Positions 6,710-14,999 of a DNA stretch of 54,404 nt are shown here, one piece after another. Location of the stretch: assembly GCA_002238685.1 (NCBI GenBank), contig MPMV01000029.1, positions 1 to 54,404 on the forward strand, written 5' to 3'. Under the pieces are notes generated by a model. The model was not told where the DNA came from. It saw only the letters and a program-made list of their open reading frames with translations, and ran no database searches. The stretch's first letter is position 1. The number at the start of each line of letters is the position of its first letter. The position numbers were made by a program, and so were the translations under genes. The DNA is from a bacterium EF100-94H03 bin56 (GTDB lineage: Bacteria > Pseudomonadota > Alphaproteobacteria > SP197).

Positions 6710-8368
6710 CTATATCGCGAACTGGAGTTCGCCCAGACGCTTGGTCAGTTTCCTGTTTTCCGCGTAGTCGACGGGCACGGCGATCAGCGCGGGCCCTTCC
6801 TGGGCGAATGCGTCTTCCAGCGCCGGGCCAAGCTGGCAGGATGCCGTGAGCGTCCGGCCCCATGCGCCGAAGGATCGCGCCAGCATCTCAAAATCGGGAT
6901 TGCCGAAGGCGAGATCGCTGTGCCTGCCGTCGAACTGGTTCTGCTGCTTCCACTTGATGAGACCGTACTCGCCGTCGAGCCAGATCAGCACAACAACGTT
7001 GAGCTTCCGGCGCACCGCCGTTTCGATGTCCTGCACGTTCATCAGGAAGCCAGCGTCACCGCAGATTGACAGGATTCGGCGGTCCGGGATTGCGAACTTC
7101 GCGCCCATGCTGGCCGGAAACGCGAATCCCATCGAGCAAAAGCCATTGGAGATGAGGCAGGTGTTGGCTTCGTCGCACTGGTAGTAGCGCGAGACCCACA
7201 TCTTGTGCGCACCGACATCCGACAGAAGAATGTCCTCAGGGCCGAGGAATTCTCGGACTTCGTTGAGGATCGTCTGGGGCTTCATGGGGAACGTCGTATC
7301 GCCGGCCTCCCTGTGAAGGTCGTCGTGGATCGCCTGGCGCAGGGCCGCCCGACTGGCGATGTCGAACAGCGGCAACCTGTCGCCGCATTCGTCGTTGATA
7401 CGCTCATTGATCTGCCACAAGGCGTCGGCGATGTCGGCCACGACCTCGATCTCGACGTCGTAATCCTCGTCGACCTCGGCCGGGTCAAAATCGATGTGAA
7501 TGATGGTCTTGTGCCCGCGCCTGTTCCAGTGCGACGGCGCGTATTCGACCAGATCGTAACCGACGGCGACCACCACATCGGCGGCGTCGAGCGCCTCATT
7601 CGCGTGGTCGCGCTGCTGCAGGCCGATCGTGAAAAGGCAGTGCGGGTCGTCGCGCGGGATCACGCCCTTTCCCATGAAGGTGTTGATCGCCGCAATGCCG
7701 GTCTTGCTGACCAGTCGCCGCAATTGCCTGGCCGCGCGCTTGCGGACCGCGCCGTTGCCCGAAAGGATGATGGGGTTCCTGGCGCCGACGATGGCATCGA
7801 CCGCGGCCTTGACCGCCTTGTGATCCGCAGCGGCTCGCCGTGTCTTGTGGACGGGAATCGGTTCGGCGTTGACATCCTCCCTGGCAACGTCCTCGGGCAG
7901 TTCGAGAACTGTGACACCGGGCTTCTCCCGTTCGGCGAGCTTGAAGGCCTTGCGCACCATCTCCGGCACGGCATCGCCGCGATGTACGCTGAACGCCCAC
8001 TTGCTGACCGGGCGCAGCATGTCGATGGAATCCATGTTCTGATGGCTTTCCTTGTGAAGCCGCCTGGTGCTGCCCTGACCGATGATGGCGACGGTGGGCG
8101 CGCGATCCATGTTGGCGTCCGCGAGGCCGGTCACCAGATTGGTCGCACCGGGTCCAAGCGTGGCAAGACAGACGCCAGCCTTGCCGGTGAGACGGCCGTA
8201 ACCGTCGGCCATGAAGGCGGCAGCCTGCTCGTGGCGACACAGCACGAATTCGATGCTGCTGTCGGTCAGCGAAAGCATGAGGTCGGCGTTTTCCTCACCC
8301 GGAACGCCGAATATGCGCGTCACGCCCTCCGCCTCCAGGCAGCGTACGAACAAATCGGAAGCCTTCAT
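6710..8368 (-). CDS. alsS: Acetolactate synthase, catabolic AlsS/IlvB type
   Basis: The 552-residue ThDP enzyme would condense two pyruvates to 2-acetolactate. The N-terminal PYR domain has the catalytic Glu in CRHEQAAAFMADGYGR (residue 47). A central domain follows (GYDLVEYAPSHW), and the C-terminal PP domain has the ThDP/Mg motif GDAGFLMNVQDIETAVRRK with YGLIKWKQQ. Length and motifs fit the FAD-independent catabolic AlsS branch rather than anabolic IlvB. No regulatory small subunit (ilvN/ilvH) or acetolactate decarboxylase (alsD) lies nearby. The start at 8368 is chosen because GGAGAGGG precedes it and the family begins at MKASDLFVRCLEAEGV; an open frame back to 8626 has no conserved residues. 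It stands alone. Another ThDP decarboxylase or synthase is possible, but AlsS fits best. Confidence 0.85.
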   Translation of the reverse strand: MKASDLFVRCLEAEGVTRIFGVPGEENADLMLSLTDSSIEFVLCRHEQAAAFMADGYGRLTGKAGVCLATLGPGATNLVTGLADANMDRAPTVAIIGQGSTRRLHKESHQNMDSIDMLRPVSKWAFSVHRGDAVPEMVRKAFKLAEREKPGVTVLELPEDVAREDVNAEPIPVHKTRRAAADHKAVKAAVDAIVGARNPIILSGNGAVRKRAARQLRRLVSKTGIAAINTFMGKGVIPRDDPHCLFTIGLQQRDHANEALDAADVVVAVGYDLVEYAPSHWNRRGHKTIIHIDFDPAEVDEDYDVEIEVVADIADALWQINERINDECGDRLPLFDIASRAALRQAIHDDLHREAGDTTFPMKPQTILNEVREFLGPEDILLSDVGAHKMWVSRYYQCDEANTCLISNGFCSMGFAFPASMGAKFAIPDRRILSICGDAGFLMNVQDIETAVRRKLNVVVLIWLDGEYGLIKWKQQNQFDGRHSDLAFGNPDFEMLARSFGAWGRTLTASCQLGPALEDAFAQEGPALIAVPVDYAENRKLTKRLGELQFAI

Positions 8369-8915
8369 GAGAGTCCCTCTCCTGAACCGAACTACGCAAC
8401 AGATGGTGTCTCGGTACAGCGTATCAACGCCGGCGGAACGTATCGTGTCGTCGGCAGGATCAATCGCACAGAACGGTTCAGCGACACTATCGCGAGGGAA
8501 CTGTTCTTCGCAGTAAGTTGGGCCGCCCGGTGCATCTGGGTCGTGTCCCCGGTGATGATGTAGGAATTCCAGGGCCGGTACACGGACAAGACTGGACTTG
8601 TAATGAGGGTAATCGACGCGCCGCATGTCGTACTGATGGGCAGTTTCGATTGCGCATCAACACCTGGACAATCCGGTAACAACGGGCGGCCTCAAGTCCG
8701 AGGCTGCGATGACCGGTGAACCCTCCGGTCTTGTCTGCGACCAGGAGGCTCGATGCGGCGAACCAGAATCAGACCACCGCACCAGCTCACCAGCGCCATT
8801 TCCCGGTTGGCGAAGCAGGTTCTGTTCCGGACCAGGCGCGGTGGTTCTGCAGCGGACGGCGTCTCGAGTCATCCCGGGAACAGGGTTCATTCGCCCGGCC
8901 ACAAACTGAAGCGGG
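8369..8915. other. Gene-poor spacer between alsS and hipA
   Basis: These 547 bp lie upstream of alsS (minus strand) and downstream of hipA. Several short frames are open in both directions, but none shows a family motif, a good ribosome-binding site or consistent codon use. The half next to alsS must carry its promoter; I could not fix clear -35/-10 elements. The 8700-8915 part contains a 60-residue plus-strand frame rich in Arg that I do not recognise and do not annotate. Confidence 0.4.
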
Positions 8916-10175
8916 TCATTTCCGGGTTGTGAATGCACACTGCTCCGCACGTTCTGCCACAAGCCCAGCCAGCCGCGAGAAAGCGCCTGCATCCAATCCT
9001 GGGTACATCATGGTGCCCGCAATATCTCTCGCCCGCGCCTTGACACCCTGGCTGATTTCTACAACGCGACGGCGGACGAGCGGCAATCCCAGGATTGCGC
9101 CGGAAGCGAATGCCGCCCAGCTCTCAGCGTCCAGATCCTGAAGTGTTGCACACCTTCCGATTTGCATTGCGAGCTTGGGAGAGAGGTCCGGATAAGACAC
9201 GGTCGACAAGAGATCGTAGAGAGGTGCCAGGCGCGGCCCCCTCTTGTCATAGAGTATTGAGAAGTTCTTGCCGTGAGCATCGGCATTGCCGACGATCAGA
9301 TTGAATATGACAGCGTCAAGAAGATTGAGGAGATCGACCGCAGGTAGAGCGGAGAGGTTGCGGAGAAGGGCAAAGCAGTCTTCGAGCGTGGGACCTCCTT
9401 CGTCCGCGTACTTCAGTTCCGGCGGCACGCTGAGCGCCTGACAGAAGTCTTCCTGGTGGACGCGCCAGACGCCGCCATCGCCATCAAGCGAGCGATCATA
9501 TCGCTCGACAAGGAGAAACTCCCGGTTGCCAACCACACGCGGTTCCACCGGTGCGACATCAAGTCCGATTTCTGCCGCGAGCCGCATCACGAAGGCTTCG
9601 TTTTCTGTTGTACCGGGAAACCTTGCAATGGGCGGCTTGAGAATGTGGGTGGTTGGTTGCCCGTGCGCGGGCAAGGCGACCGCGCCGTTGACGAGAACCA
9701 CCGGCAGCTTGGACTGCGCACCGGCGAGTGAAAGCCTGAGCCCTTTCTCACCCGCGAGCAGAGGGCGCGTCGGCAGGGCATCGAGCACACCGATCAGGCT
9801 CGCTTCATCAAGCGGTGCAGGCAGTCCATCGAGGTCAGGCTCCCCGGGAAATTCTCCAGGTGGCAGTATCTGAAGCGCTCCTGCTACATCGCCACCAAGG
9901 CCATCGAGAAGGGCAAAGTCGTTGCCGCTTGATACGCCCAGCGCCTGCGCCGCCGCATTGCGCTGGCTCTCTTCGGGCAGAAGACCGCCGAAGAAGGGGC
10001 GGCACTCACGACGGGAAAACGGCTCTTCACGCTTGGGCAACGAGGCGGAAAGGGGTTGGGCGTTCTCATTGCGAAGCCAGTCATCGGTGTAGGCGAATCC
10101 GAGTTCGCCGTGGCGATTCTGGGTGAGATGGCCGACAAGCGTTCCGTCCCACCACACGTGAAGAACACGGCTCAT
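8916..10175 (-). CDS. hipA: HipA-family serine/threonine kinase toxin
   Basis: The 419-residue protein has all the HipA landmarks. These are the N-terminal subdomain (FFGGLLPEESQRNAAA, about 61-76), the ATP/activation loop SLAGAQSKLP (149-158, containing the autophosphorylated-type Ser), the catalytic loop NADAHGKN (297-304) and the metal-binding DFG-equivalent YDLLST (320-325). E. coli HipA phosphorylates glutamyl-tRNA synthetase and induces growth arrest; the target here is unknown. The ATG overlaps the hipB stop (ATGA), the standard coupling in which antitoxin is made first. All catalytic residues appear present, so it is probably active. Confidence 0.92.
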   Translation of the reverse strand: MSRVLHVWWDGTLVGHLTQNRHGELGFAYTDDWLRNENAQPLSASLPKREEPFSRRECRPFFGGLLPEESQRNAAAQALGVSSGNDFALLDGLGGDVAGALQILPPGEFPGEPDLDGLPAPLDEASLIGVLDALPTRPLLAGEKGLRLSLAGAQSKLPVVLVNGAVALPAHGQPTTHILKPPIARFPGTTENEAFVMRLAAEIGLDVAPVEPRVVGNREFLLVERYDRSLDGDGGVWRVHQEDFCQALSVPPELKYADEGGPTLEDCFALLRNLSALPAVDLLNLLDAVIFNLIVGNADAHGKNFSILYDKRGPRLAPLYDLLSTVSYPDLSPKLAMQIGRCATLQDLDAESWAAFASGAILGLPLVRRRVVEISQGVKARARDIAGTMMYPGLDAGAFSRLAGLVAERAEQCAFTTRK

Positions 10176-10414
10176 TTGCTCTTCGTGTCCTCGGCCTCTG
10201 GCGGTGGTGTGATTTCGAACGAGCAGCCGAGGACTTGCAGGACTTGAAGCGCCTTGCCGATTTGTGCAGTCGGTTTTCCGCGTTCGAGATCAACGAGGAA
10301 ACGCAACCCAACACCGGCTGCGCCTGCGAGTTCGTCCTGGCGCAGTCCGGCTGCCTTACGGGTGTTTCGGACGATGCGGCCGATGTCTTCGGGTGTGAGT
10401 GTTCGGCGAAACAT
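10172..10414 (-). CDS. hipB: HipB-family antitoxin, XRE-type repressor
   Basis: The 80-residue HTH_XRE protein (IVRNTRKAAGLRQDELAGAAG, then FLVDLERGKPTAQIGKALQVL) is expected to neutralise HipA and repress the operon. I chose ATG 10414 over the in-frame GTG 10447 because a near-consensus sigma70 promoter has its -10 at 10432-10437, which leaves 10447 upstream of the transcription start. The leader is then only about 10 nt and the ribosome-binding site is weak. The stop overlaps hipA. Three palindromes upstream look like its operators. The acidic C-terminal tail (PPPEAEDTKSK) is typical of a protease-labile antitoxin. Confidence 0.88.
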   Translation of the reverse strand: MFRRTLTPEDIGRIVRNTRKAAGLRQDELAGAAGVGLRFLVDLERGKPTAQIGKALQVLQVLGCSFEITPPPEAEDTKSK

Positions 10415-10419
10415 GGCAT

Positions 10420-10433
10420 TTACCGAGCGGGAA
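10420..10433. promoter_or_regulatory. hip operator O1 (degenerate)
   Basis: The site TTACCGAGCGGGAA matches the consensus TTCCCGATCGGGAA at 12 of 14 positions. It covers the -10 edge and the predicted transcription start, so a repressor bound here would block RNA polymerase directly. Its centre is 10426.5. Confidence 0.5.
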
Positions 10434-10460
10434 TATAGTGTCGCCACATTGCTCTGTCAA
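10432..10460 (-). promoter_or_regulatory. hipBA sigma70-type promoter
   Basis: On the minus strand TTGACA (10455-10460) is separated by exactly 17 bp from TATATT (10432-10437). The predicted start of transcription is around 10425, about 10 nt before the hipB ATG. The -10 region overlaps the most degenerate of three palindromic operators. Confidence 0.65.
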
Positions 10461-10467
10461 CGAAAAA

Positions 10468-10481
10468 TTCCCGATCGGGAA
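10468..10481. promoter_or_regulatory. hip operator O2 (perfect palindrome)
   Basis: TTCCCGATCGGGAA is a perfect 14-bp palindrome just upstream of the -35 element, centred at 10474.5, exactly 48 bp from O1. It is followed by ACATG, as is O3. Confidence 0.62.
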
Positions 10482-10515
10482 CATGTGCAAACGTGCGGGC
10501 TTCATAACCTGGAAT

Positions 10516-10529
10516 ATCCCGATCGGGAA
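10516..10529. promoter_or_regulatory. hip operator O3
   Basis: ATCCCGATCGGGAA matches the O2 palindrome at 13 of 14 positions and is centred at 10522.5, again exactly 48 bp from O2. The extended match with O2 continues into ACATG. The TATCC beginning resembles half of the E. coli hip operator. Confidence 0.6.
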
Positions 10530-10706
10530 CATGCACTGCTGAGACCGGGGAATGATCCGACGAAACCACGTGGCACCAGAACGTACCGCTAGCCTCTCAC
10601 CGCCAAGTCACTGTCGATGCTGTCGCCAATGCAAATGGTCACCGGCGTTATCGGACCGGACCCGTTAATCGCCATCGCCGGTCAGGGGAGTCCTGAGAGC
10701 CGGAGG

Positions 10707-11738
10707 TCATGGCGGAAATATATGAATCCGCGTTCTGTCGACGACGAGGCCGAGGGTGTCGCCTTCAACTGCCGGAACCACGTCGTTGACTCGCACGGTC
10801 AGCGGTGTGTCGAAATGCAGGAGTGTCTCGGCGCCGAGCGGTTCGACGTGATCGAGGCGGGCGACGAGATCCGCCTCCCCGGTCCCTGCGAGCCTGAATG
10901 ATTCCGGGCGCAGCCCGATGGTTGCCCTGCCCCTGCGGCTGACCGGCTGCGAAGGCATGATCGTGACGCCCGCGAAGGTGACCGCGCCGGAGTCGTCCAC
11001 GGCTCCGTCGAGAAAATTCATGGCCGGCGCTCCGATGAATCCGGCGACGAAGGTGTTGGCCGGATGATGGTAGAGTTCCATCGGCGTGCCGACCTGCTCG
11101 ATCCTGCCCTGGTTAATGACGGCAATGCGATCGGCAAGGGTCATGGCCTCGGTCTGGTCGTGGGTGACATAGATCATGGTTACGCCATCTAGCGCCTTGT
11201 GGAGCCGGGCAATCTCGAGACGCATGCGTACGCGCAACGCCGCATCAAGGTTGGAGAGCGGCTCGTCGAACAGGAACACCTCCGGATCGCGGATGATCGC
11301 CCGCCCGATGGCGACACGCTGACGTTCGCCACCGGACAACTGCCGGGGCATGCGGGTGAGCAGGTCCGCGATACTCAGCCTTTCGGCCACATCCCTCACC
11401 CGCCGTTCGATCTCTCCAGCCGGCGTGCGGGCAAGCGAGAGCCCGAAACCGATGTTGCCGGCGACGTCAAGGTGCGGAAAGAGGGCATAGGACTGGAAAA
11501 CCATGGCAAGCCGTCGCCTTGAAGGTGCAACGCGAGTCACATCCCGTCCGCCAATCATGATCGTGCCGTCGCTGACGTCCTCGAGGCCCGAGATCAGGCG
11601 CAGCATGGTCGACTTGCCACACCCCGAAGGGCCAACCAAGACCATGAACTCGCCCCTGTCGATATCGAGCGAAACGTCCCGGATGACCTCGATGGTGCCG
11701 AAGGACTTGCGGATGTTCTCCAGTGTGACGCGTGCCAT
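10707..11738 (-). CDS. Carbohydrate ABC transporter ATPase (MalK/UgpC type)
   Basis: The 343-residue cytoplasmic ATPase powers the importer encoded upstream. Walker A GPSGCGKST is at 36-44, the Q-loop at about 80-84 (MVFQSYALFPH), signature LSGGERQRVA from 134, Walker B FLFDEP at 155-160 and the switch His in YVTHDQTEA. The C-terminal third is a TOBE/OB regulatory domain (ATIGLRPESF), which marks the MalK/UgpC/SmoK class of sugar and polyol importers. It is the last gene of the transporter unit, two bases after the permease stop, with GGGGTAGGA before the ATG. The substrate cannot be read from this subunit. Confidence 0.93.
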   Translation of the reverse strand: MARVTLENIRKSFGTIEVIRDVSLDIDRGEFMVLVGPSGCGKSTMLRLISGLEDVSDGTIMIGGRDVTRVAPSRRRLAMVFQSYALFPHLDVAGNIGFGLSLARTPAGEIERRVRDVAERLSIADLLTRMPRQLSGGERQRVAIGRAIIRDPEVFLFDEPLSNLDAALRVRMRLEIARLHKALDGVTMIYVTHDQTEAMTLADRIAVINQGRIEQVGTPMELYHHPANTFVAGFIGAPAMNFLDGAVDDSGAVTFAGVTIMPSQPVSRRGRATIGLRPESFRLAGTGEADLVARLDHVEPLGAETLLHFDTPLTVRVNDVVPAVEGDTLGLVVDRTRIHIFPP

Positions 11739-11740
11739 TC

Positions 11741-12595
11741 CTACCCCTTGACCGCGCCCATGGTCATGCCCTTGATGAAGTAGCGCTGGAAGAAGAGGAA
11801 GATCACGAGGGTGGGCAGACTGGCAATCAGGGAGAGGGCGCCCTGGACTCCCCAGGCGACAGTGTACTGCCCCTTCAGATTGACGATTCCGATCATGATT
11901 GTGCGCTTCTCATCGGACTGGGTGAAGATCAGGGGCCAGAGAAAGTCGTTCCAGATCCACGTGAACTGCAGGGTGGCAAGGACCGCCAGCGCCGGCAAAG
12001 CCAGCGGAATGGCCACCCGGGTCAGGACCTGCCATTCGCTGGCGCCTTCAAGGATGGCCGCCTCTCTCAGGGCATTGGGAACTGTGGCAAAGAAGTTCCT
12101 CATCAGGAGGGTGCAGATGGGAATGCCAAGCGCCGTGTGGACGAGGAAGATCGGCCACAGTGTATCGATGAGACCGACACCATTGAACAACCTGAAGAGC
12201 GGCACCAAGATGACCTGGGGTGGAAAGAACATGCCGGCGACAATCGCAAGAAAGAGGATGCTGGCGCCGCGGAACGGCAGCTTGGCGAAGACATAGCCTG
12301 CAAGCACGCCAAGCGCGGTCGACGCCGCGGTTGCCGGCACGGTCACGATCACGGTGTTGACGAAGTAGCGGTGAACTGCGGGATTTGAGAGGACCTCGGC
12401 ATAGTTCCCCAGAAAGAGTTCGCCGGGGATCGACCACAGGTCCCCAAGCGCAATGGCCCGTGTCGTCTTGATCGAGGACAGCAGTACACCGACGGTCGGC
12501 GTGAGGAACAGCACCGCCAGCATGATCAGCATTGCGATAAGGGCCGCCGTCCACGGCGTCAATGGAAACGCCTGGCGTTCAGCCATAGATCTCAT
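11741..12595 (-). CDS. Carbohydrate ABC transporter permease (MalG type)
   Basis: This inner-membrane permease has about six transmembrane segments; the first is WTAALIAMLIMLAVLFL. The EAA motif region REAAILEGASEWQVLTRVAIP contacts the ATPase, and the C-terminus ends YFIKGMTMGAVKG as in MalG proteins. The ATG at 12595 follows AGAGG closely and overlaps the end of the preceding permease gene; TTG 12598 and ATG 12586 are alternatives. With the MalF-type partner it forms the heterodimeric channel. Confidence 0.92.
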   Translation of the reverse strand: MRSMAERQAFPLTPWTAALIAMLIMLAVLFLTPTVGVLLSSIKTTRAIALGDLWSIPGELFLGNYAEVLSNPAVHRYFVNTVIVTVPATAASTALGVLAGYVFAKLPFRGASILFLAIVAGMFFPPQVILVPLFRLFNGVGLIDTLWPIFLVHTALGIPICTLLMRNFFATVPNALREAAILEGASEWQVLTRVAIPLALPALAVLATLQFTWIWNDFLWPLIFTQSDEKRTIMIGIVNLKGQYTVAWGVQGALSLIASLPTLVIFLFFQRYFIKGMTMGAVKG

Positions 12596-13460
12596 CAATC
12601 CTCTTCAACTGCCGGAAATAGAATCCGATGATGACCAGGGCGATGAGAAAGAGAACGACCGATATGGCGCTGCCATAGCCCATCAGGTACTTCTTGAAAC
12701 TCTCGTTGTACATGTGCATGGCAAGCGTATCGGAGGAATGAAACGGTCCGCCACCCGTCATGATGTAGAGAATGTCGAACCCCTTGAGCGAGTTGATGAC
12801 CGACAGCGCAATGACCACGATTGTCGAGGGAATGAGGAGAGGAACGACGACACGCCGGATGCGCTGCCATGGCGTGGCTCCCTCGATGTCACAGACCTCG
12901 AGCAGGTCAGAGGGTATCGCCGTCAACCCGGCAAGATAGATGACCATGGAAAGTCCGGTCTGTTGCCAGGACCAGGCGACAATGACCGACCACAGGGCGC
13001 TACCGGGTCTGGCGAGCCAGGCGTGCGTGAACGGCTCACCGGCAACGAACGAGATGATCGCGTTGAGAAGACCCCAGTCGGGCTGATAGATCCAGGTCCA
13101 TATCTGGCCAACAACGATGGCCGAAAGGCAGATCGGCAGATAGAAGATGGTTTTGAAGATCCGGGCGCCGCGAATCTGCCTGTCGAGGAGAAGCGCCAGG
13201 GCGAGACCGAGAAGTGTCGGCAGCACAATGGCGGCCACCATCCACATGGCGGTGTTGATGATCGCCCCGTAGAACAGCCGGTCCGTCCAGATCCTGGCGT
13301 AGTTGTCGAGGCCGACGAAGGCGTAGTCCGGATTGAATCCGTTCCAGTCGGTGAAACTGTACCAGAATGAACTGAAGAGCGGCCATACGACGAAGACCGC
13401 GAAGACCGAGAGCGGAAGAAAGAGCAGGACAACGCGCCAGAACCGGTTCTCGCGTTCCAT
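12579..13460 (-). CDS. Carbohydrate ABC transporter permease (MalF/UgpA type)
   Basis: The 293-residue inner-membrane permease has an N-terminal segment VVLLFLPLSVFAVFVVWPLF, further helices, and the EAA loop EVCDIEGATPWQRIRRVVVP. GGAGGAG precedes the ATG. It overlaps the MalG-type gene by about 17 bases. A strong stem-loop separates it from the binding-protein gene upstream, suggesting lower expression than the binding protein, as in classical mal operons. Confidence 0.92.
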   Translation of the reverse strand: MERENRFWRVVLLFLPLSVFAVFVVWPLFSSFWYSFTDWNGFNPDYAFVGLDNYARIWTDRLFYGAIINTAMWMVAAIVLPTLLGLALALLLDRQIRGARIFKTIFYLPICLSAIVVGQIWTWIYQPDWGLLNAIISFVAGEPFTHAWLARPGSALWSVIVAWSWQQTGLSMVIYLAGLTAIPSDLLEVCDIEGATPWQRIRRVVVPLLIPSTIVVIALSVINSLKGFDILYIMTGGGPFHSSDTLAMHMYNESFKKYLMGYGSAISVVLFLIALVIIGFYFRQLKRIDEIYG

Positions 13461-13478
13461 CCGCTCCTCCGCCGGTTA

Positions 13479-13512
13479 CAGGGCCGTGCCGCCAGGCGGC
13501 CGCACGGCCCTG
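13479..13512 (-). other. Intercistronic stem-loop between binding-protein and permease genes
   Basis: Arms CAGGGCCGT (13479-13487) and ACGGCCCTG (13504-13512) pair perfectly and enclose a second perfect hairpin, GCCGCC-A-GGCGGC (13488-13500). It begins 12 nt after the binding-protein stop and has no T-tract. Such structures between the first and second genes of ABC operons usually protect the upstream mRNA or partly attenuate transcription. That role here is inference from position. Confidence 0.6.
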
Positions 13513-13524
13513 CCCTTCATTGCG

Positions 13525-14796
13525 TCACTGGGTGAAGGCCGAAGCTGCGTCCGCGGCCGCCTGGTCGAGAATCGCATCAACCCTGGACGGGTCATCCATG
13601 AACTCGGCGAACATGGAGAGACCGACCTCTGCCACCGGTGGCGGTGTCGCAAGGTCATAGTTGAAGGCAAAGTTGTCCGAGGCGCCGATGGTGGCGATGA
13701 CACTCTGTGTCACGTCATTGTAGTTCGCCGGGTCGACATTCACATTGGCCGAAACAGCGCCGACCGCGTTGGTCCACGCCAGCTGGACATCGGTGTCGGA
13801 CATCATGAACGCGAGGAATGCCTTTCCTCCTTCCGGATTGTTCCCATGGGCCGAGACCACGAACCCGTCCACCGGTCCCACCACCGAAATCGGAACCGAA
13901 TCATCGATCACCGGAAACGGAAAGAACGCATAGTCGTCGCCTGGCACAGAACCAATGTCGTTCCAGTAGCCGGTGATCCAGGTGCCCATGAGGGTCATGG
14001 CGGCGTCACCACGGTGAACCTTGTCCGACGCGTCGGTCCAGGTGTCGGCATTGGCGTTGGGAGCGAAGTACCCGCGGTCGACAAGGTCCTTCCACATCGC
14101 CATGGCCCGGGCGACCTCGTCATCATCGTAACTGGCCGTGCCGTTCATCAGCGCCGCACGGTAGTCGGGCCCGGCCGTTCCAAGGAGCAGGTAGTCGAAC
14201 CAGAACTGTGCCGGCCAGCGGTTCTTGGAACCCAGCGCGATCGGCGCCACGCCAGCGTTCTTGAGTGTCTCGGCAACTTCGAGAAACTCGTCCCAAGTGC
14301 TTGGTAAATTGGTGATACCGGCGTCAGCAAACACCTGTGTGTTGTAGAACATTCCGGCATAGTGGTAGTTGAACGGCACCAGGTAGCGCGTACCATCGTA
14401 GAGAGTGGCGCTGTCAGCAATGGATTTCGCCACGACATCATCAAGACCTTCACGGTCCCACATGTCATCAATCGGAGCCAGACTCCCTGAATCGACCACG
14501 AACTGGACCCTGGCTCCGGCCCAGTAGCTGAAGACATCCGGCAGACTGTTGCCGGAAGCCCTGACGAGAATGTCCGTCTTGAAGTCCTCGTGGCCCACCG
14601 GACTGTTGCGCATCACGTAACCGGACGCCTCCTCGAAGCGGGCGATCTGCTCGTTGAGCGCCTTGAGACCAAGCTCACCGGTAAAGTAGTGGGTGATCGT
14701 GATCTCGTTGTCCTGGGCAGACACGGACAGTCCGGTCGCAGCCAACACCGTGCCGGCAACGCAGCCAATCAGCGCACGTCTGTTGAAACATGTCAT
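13525..14796 (-). CDS. Extracellular sugar-binding protein of the ABC importer (family 1)
   Basis: The 423-residue periplasmic protein opens with a signal peptide (TCFNRRALIGCVAGTVLAAT, likely cleaved near VSA-QD) and the SBP_bac_1 start EITITHYFTGELG. Later it has YYAGMFYNTQVFADAG, MWKDLVDRGYF and ALIDQ-like hinge regions typical of MalE/UgpB-like proteins. Start 14796 is preceded by GGGAGGGAA; the longer frame from 14835 is less likely. It heads the importer unit malE-malF-malG-malK and is divergent from the iclR gene. The ligand is unknown; the neighbouring enzymes suggest a sugar, sugar acid or cyclitol. Confidence 0.92.
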   Translation of the reverse strand: MTCFNRRALIGCVAGTVLAATGLSVSAQDNEITITHYFTGELGLKALNEQIARFEEASGYVMRNSPVGHEDFKTDILVRASGNSLPDVFSYWAGARVQFVVDSGSLAPIDDMWDREGLDDVVAKSIADSATLYDGTRYLVPFNYHYAGMFYNTQVFADAGITNLPSTWDEFLEVAETLKNAGVAPIALGSKNRWPAQFWFDYLLLGTAGPDYRAALMNGTASYDDDEVARAMAMWKDLVDRGYFAPNANADTWTDASDKVHRGDAAMTLMGTWITGYWNDIGSVPGDDYAFFPFPVIDDSVPISVVGPVDGFVVSAHGNNPEGGKAFLAFMMSDTDVQLAWTNAVGAVSANVNVDPANYNDVTQSVIATIGASDNFAFNYDLATPPPVAEVGLSMFAEFMDDPSRVDAILDQAAADAASAFTQ

Positions 14797-14825
14797 CGGA
14801 GGTTCCCTCCCGGTCAATTTGCACA

Positions 14826-14948
14826 TGTTGTACATTCTTTACCAAAGTTGAGACAGCATGCGCCGCTCAGCAGGGTTGTCAATGAGAAGTGTTGCCAATG
14901 CTGTATACAAGAGGCATCTTGTGGTGATCTTTGTCATTTTGTACAACA
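14826..14948. promoter_or_regulatory. Divergent control region with inverted TGTTGTACA / TGTACAACA sites
   Basis: TGTTGTACA at 14826-14834 and its inverse TGTACAACA at 14940-14948 flank the 203-bp region between the importer and the regulator gene. A related TGTATACA sits at 14892-14899. One site lies just before the binding-protein start, the other before iclR. This symmetrical placement suits an IclR-type repressor controlling both directions. A TTGACA (14877-14882, minus strand) could be the -35 of the importer promoter, with a poor -10. Assignment to this IclR is inference. Confidence 0.42.
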
Positions 14949-14999
14949 GTGTCGAACAAATTGTGCAGTATGCGGCACCCTCACTCGAGGAAGTTCCCG

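Noticed and set aside
7205..8563. 452-codon plus-strand frame opposite alsS
   Set aside because: No family resemblance, while the minus strand gives a full ThDP enzyme. It is a shadow of high-GC coding DNA.
10566..10573. CCACGTGG palindrome as a fourth hip operator
   Set aside because: Its centre (10569.5) is one base off the 48-bp series and its sequence does not match the TTCCCGATCGGGAA consensus.
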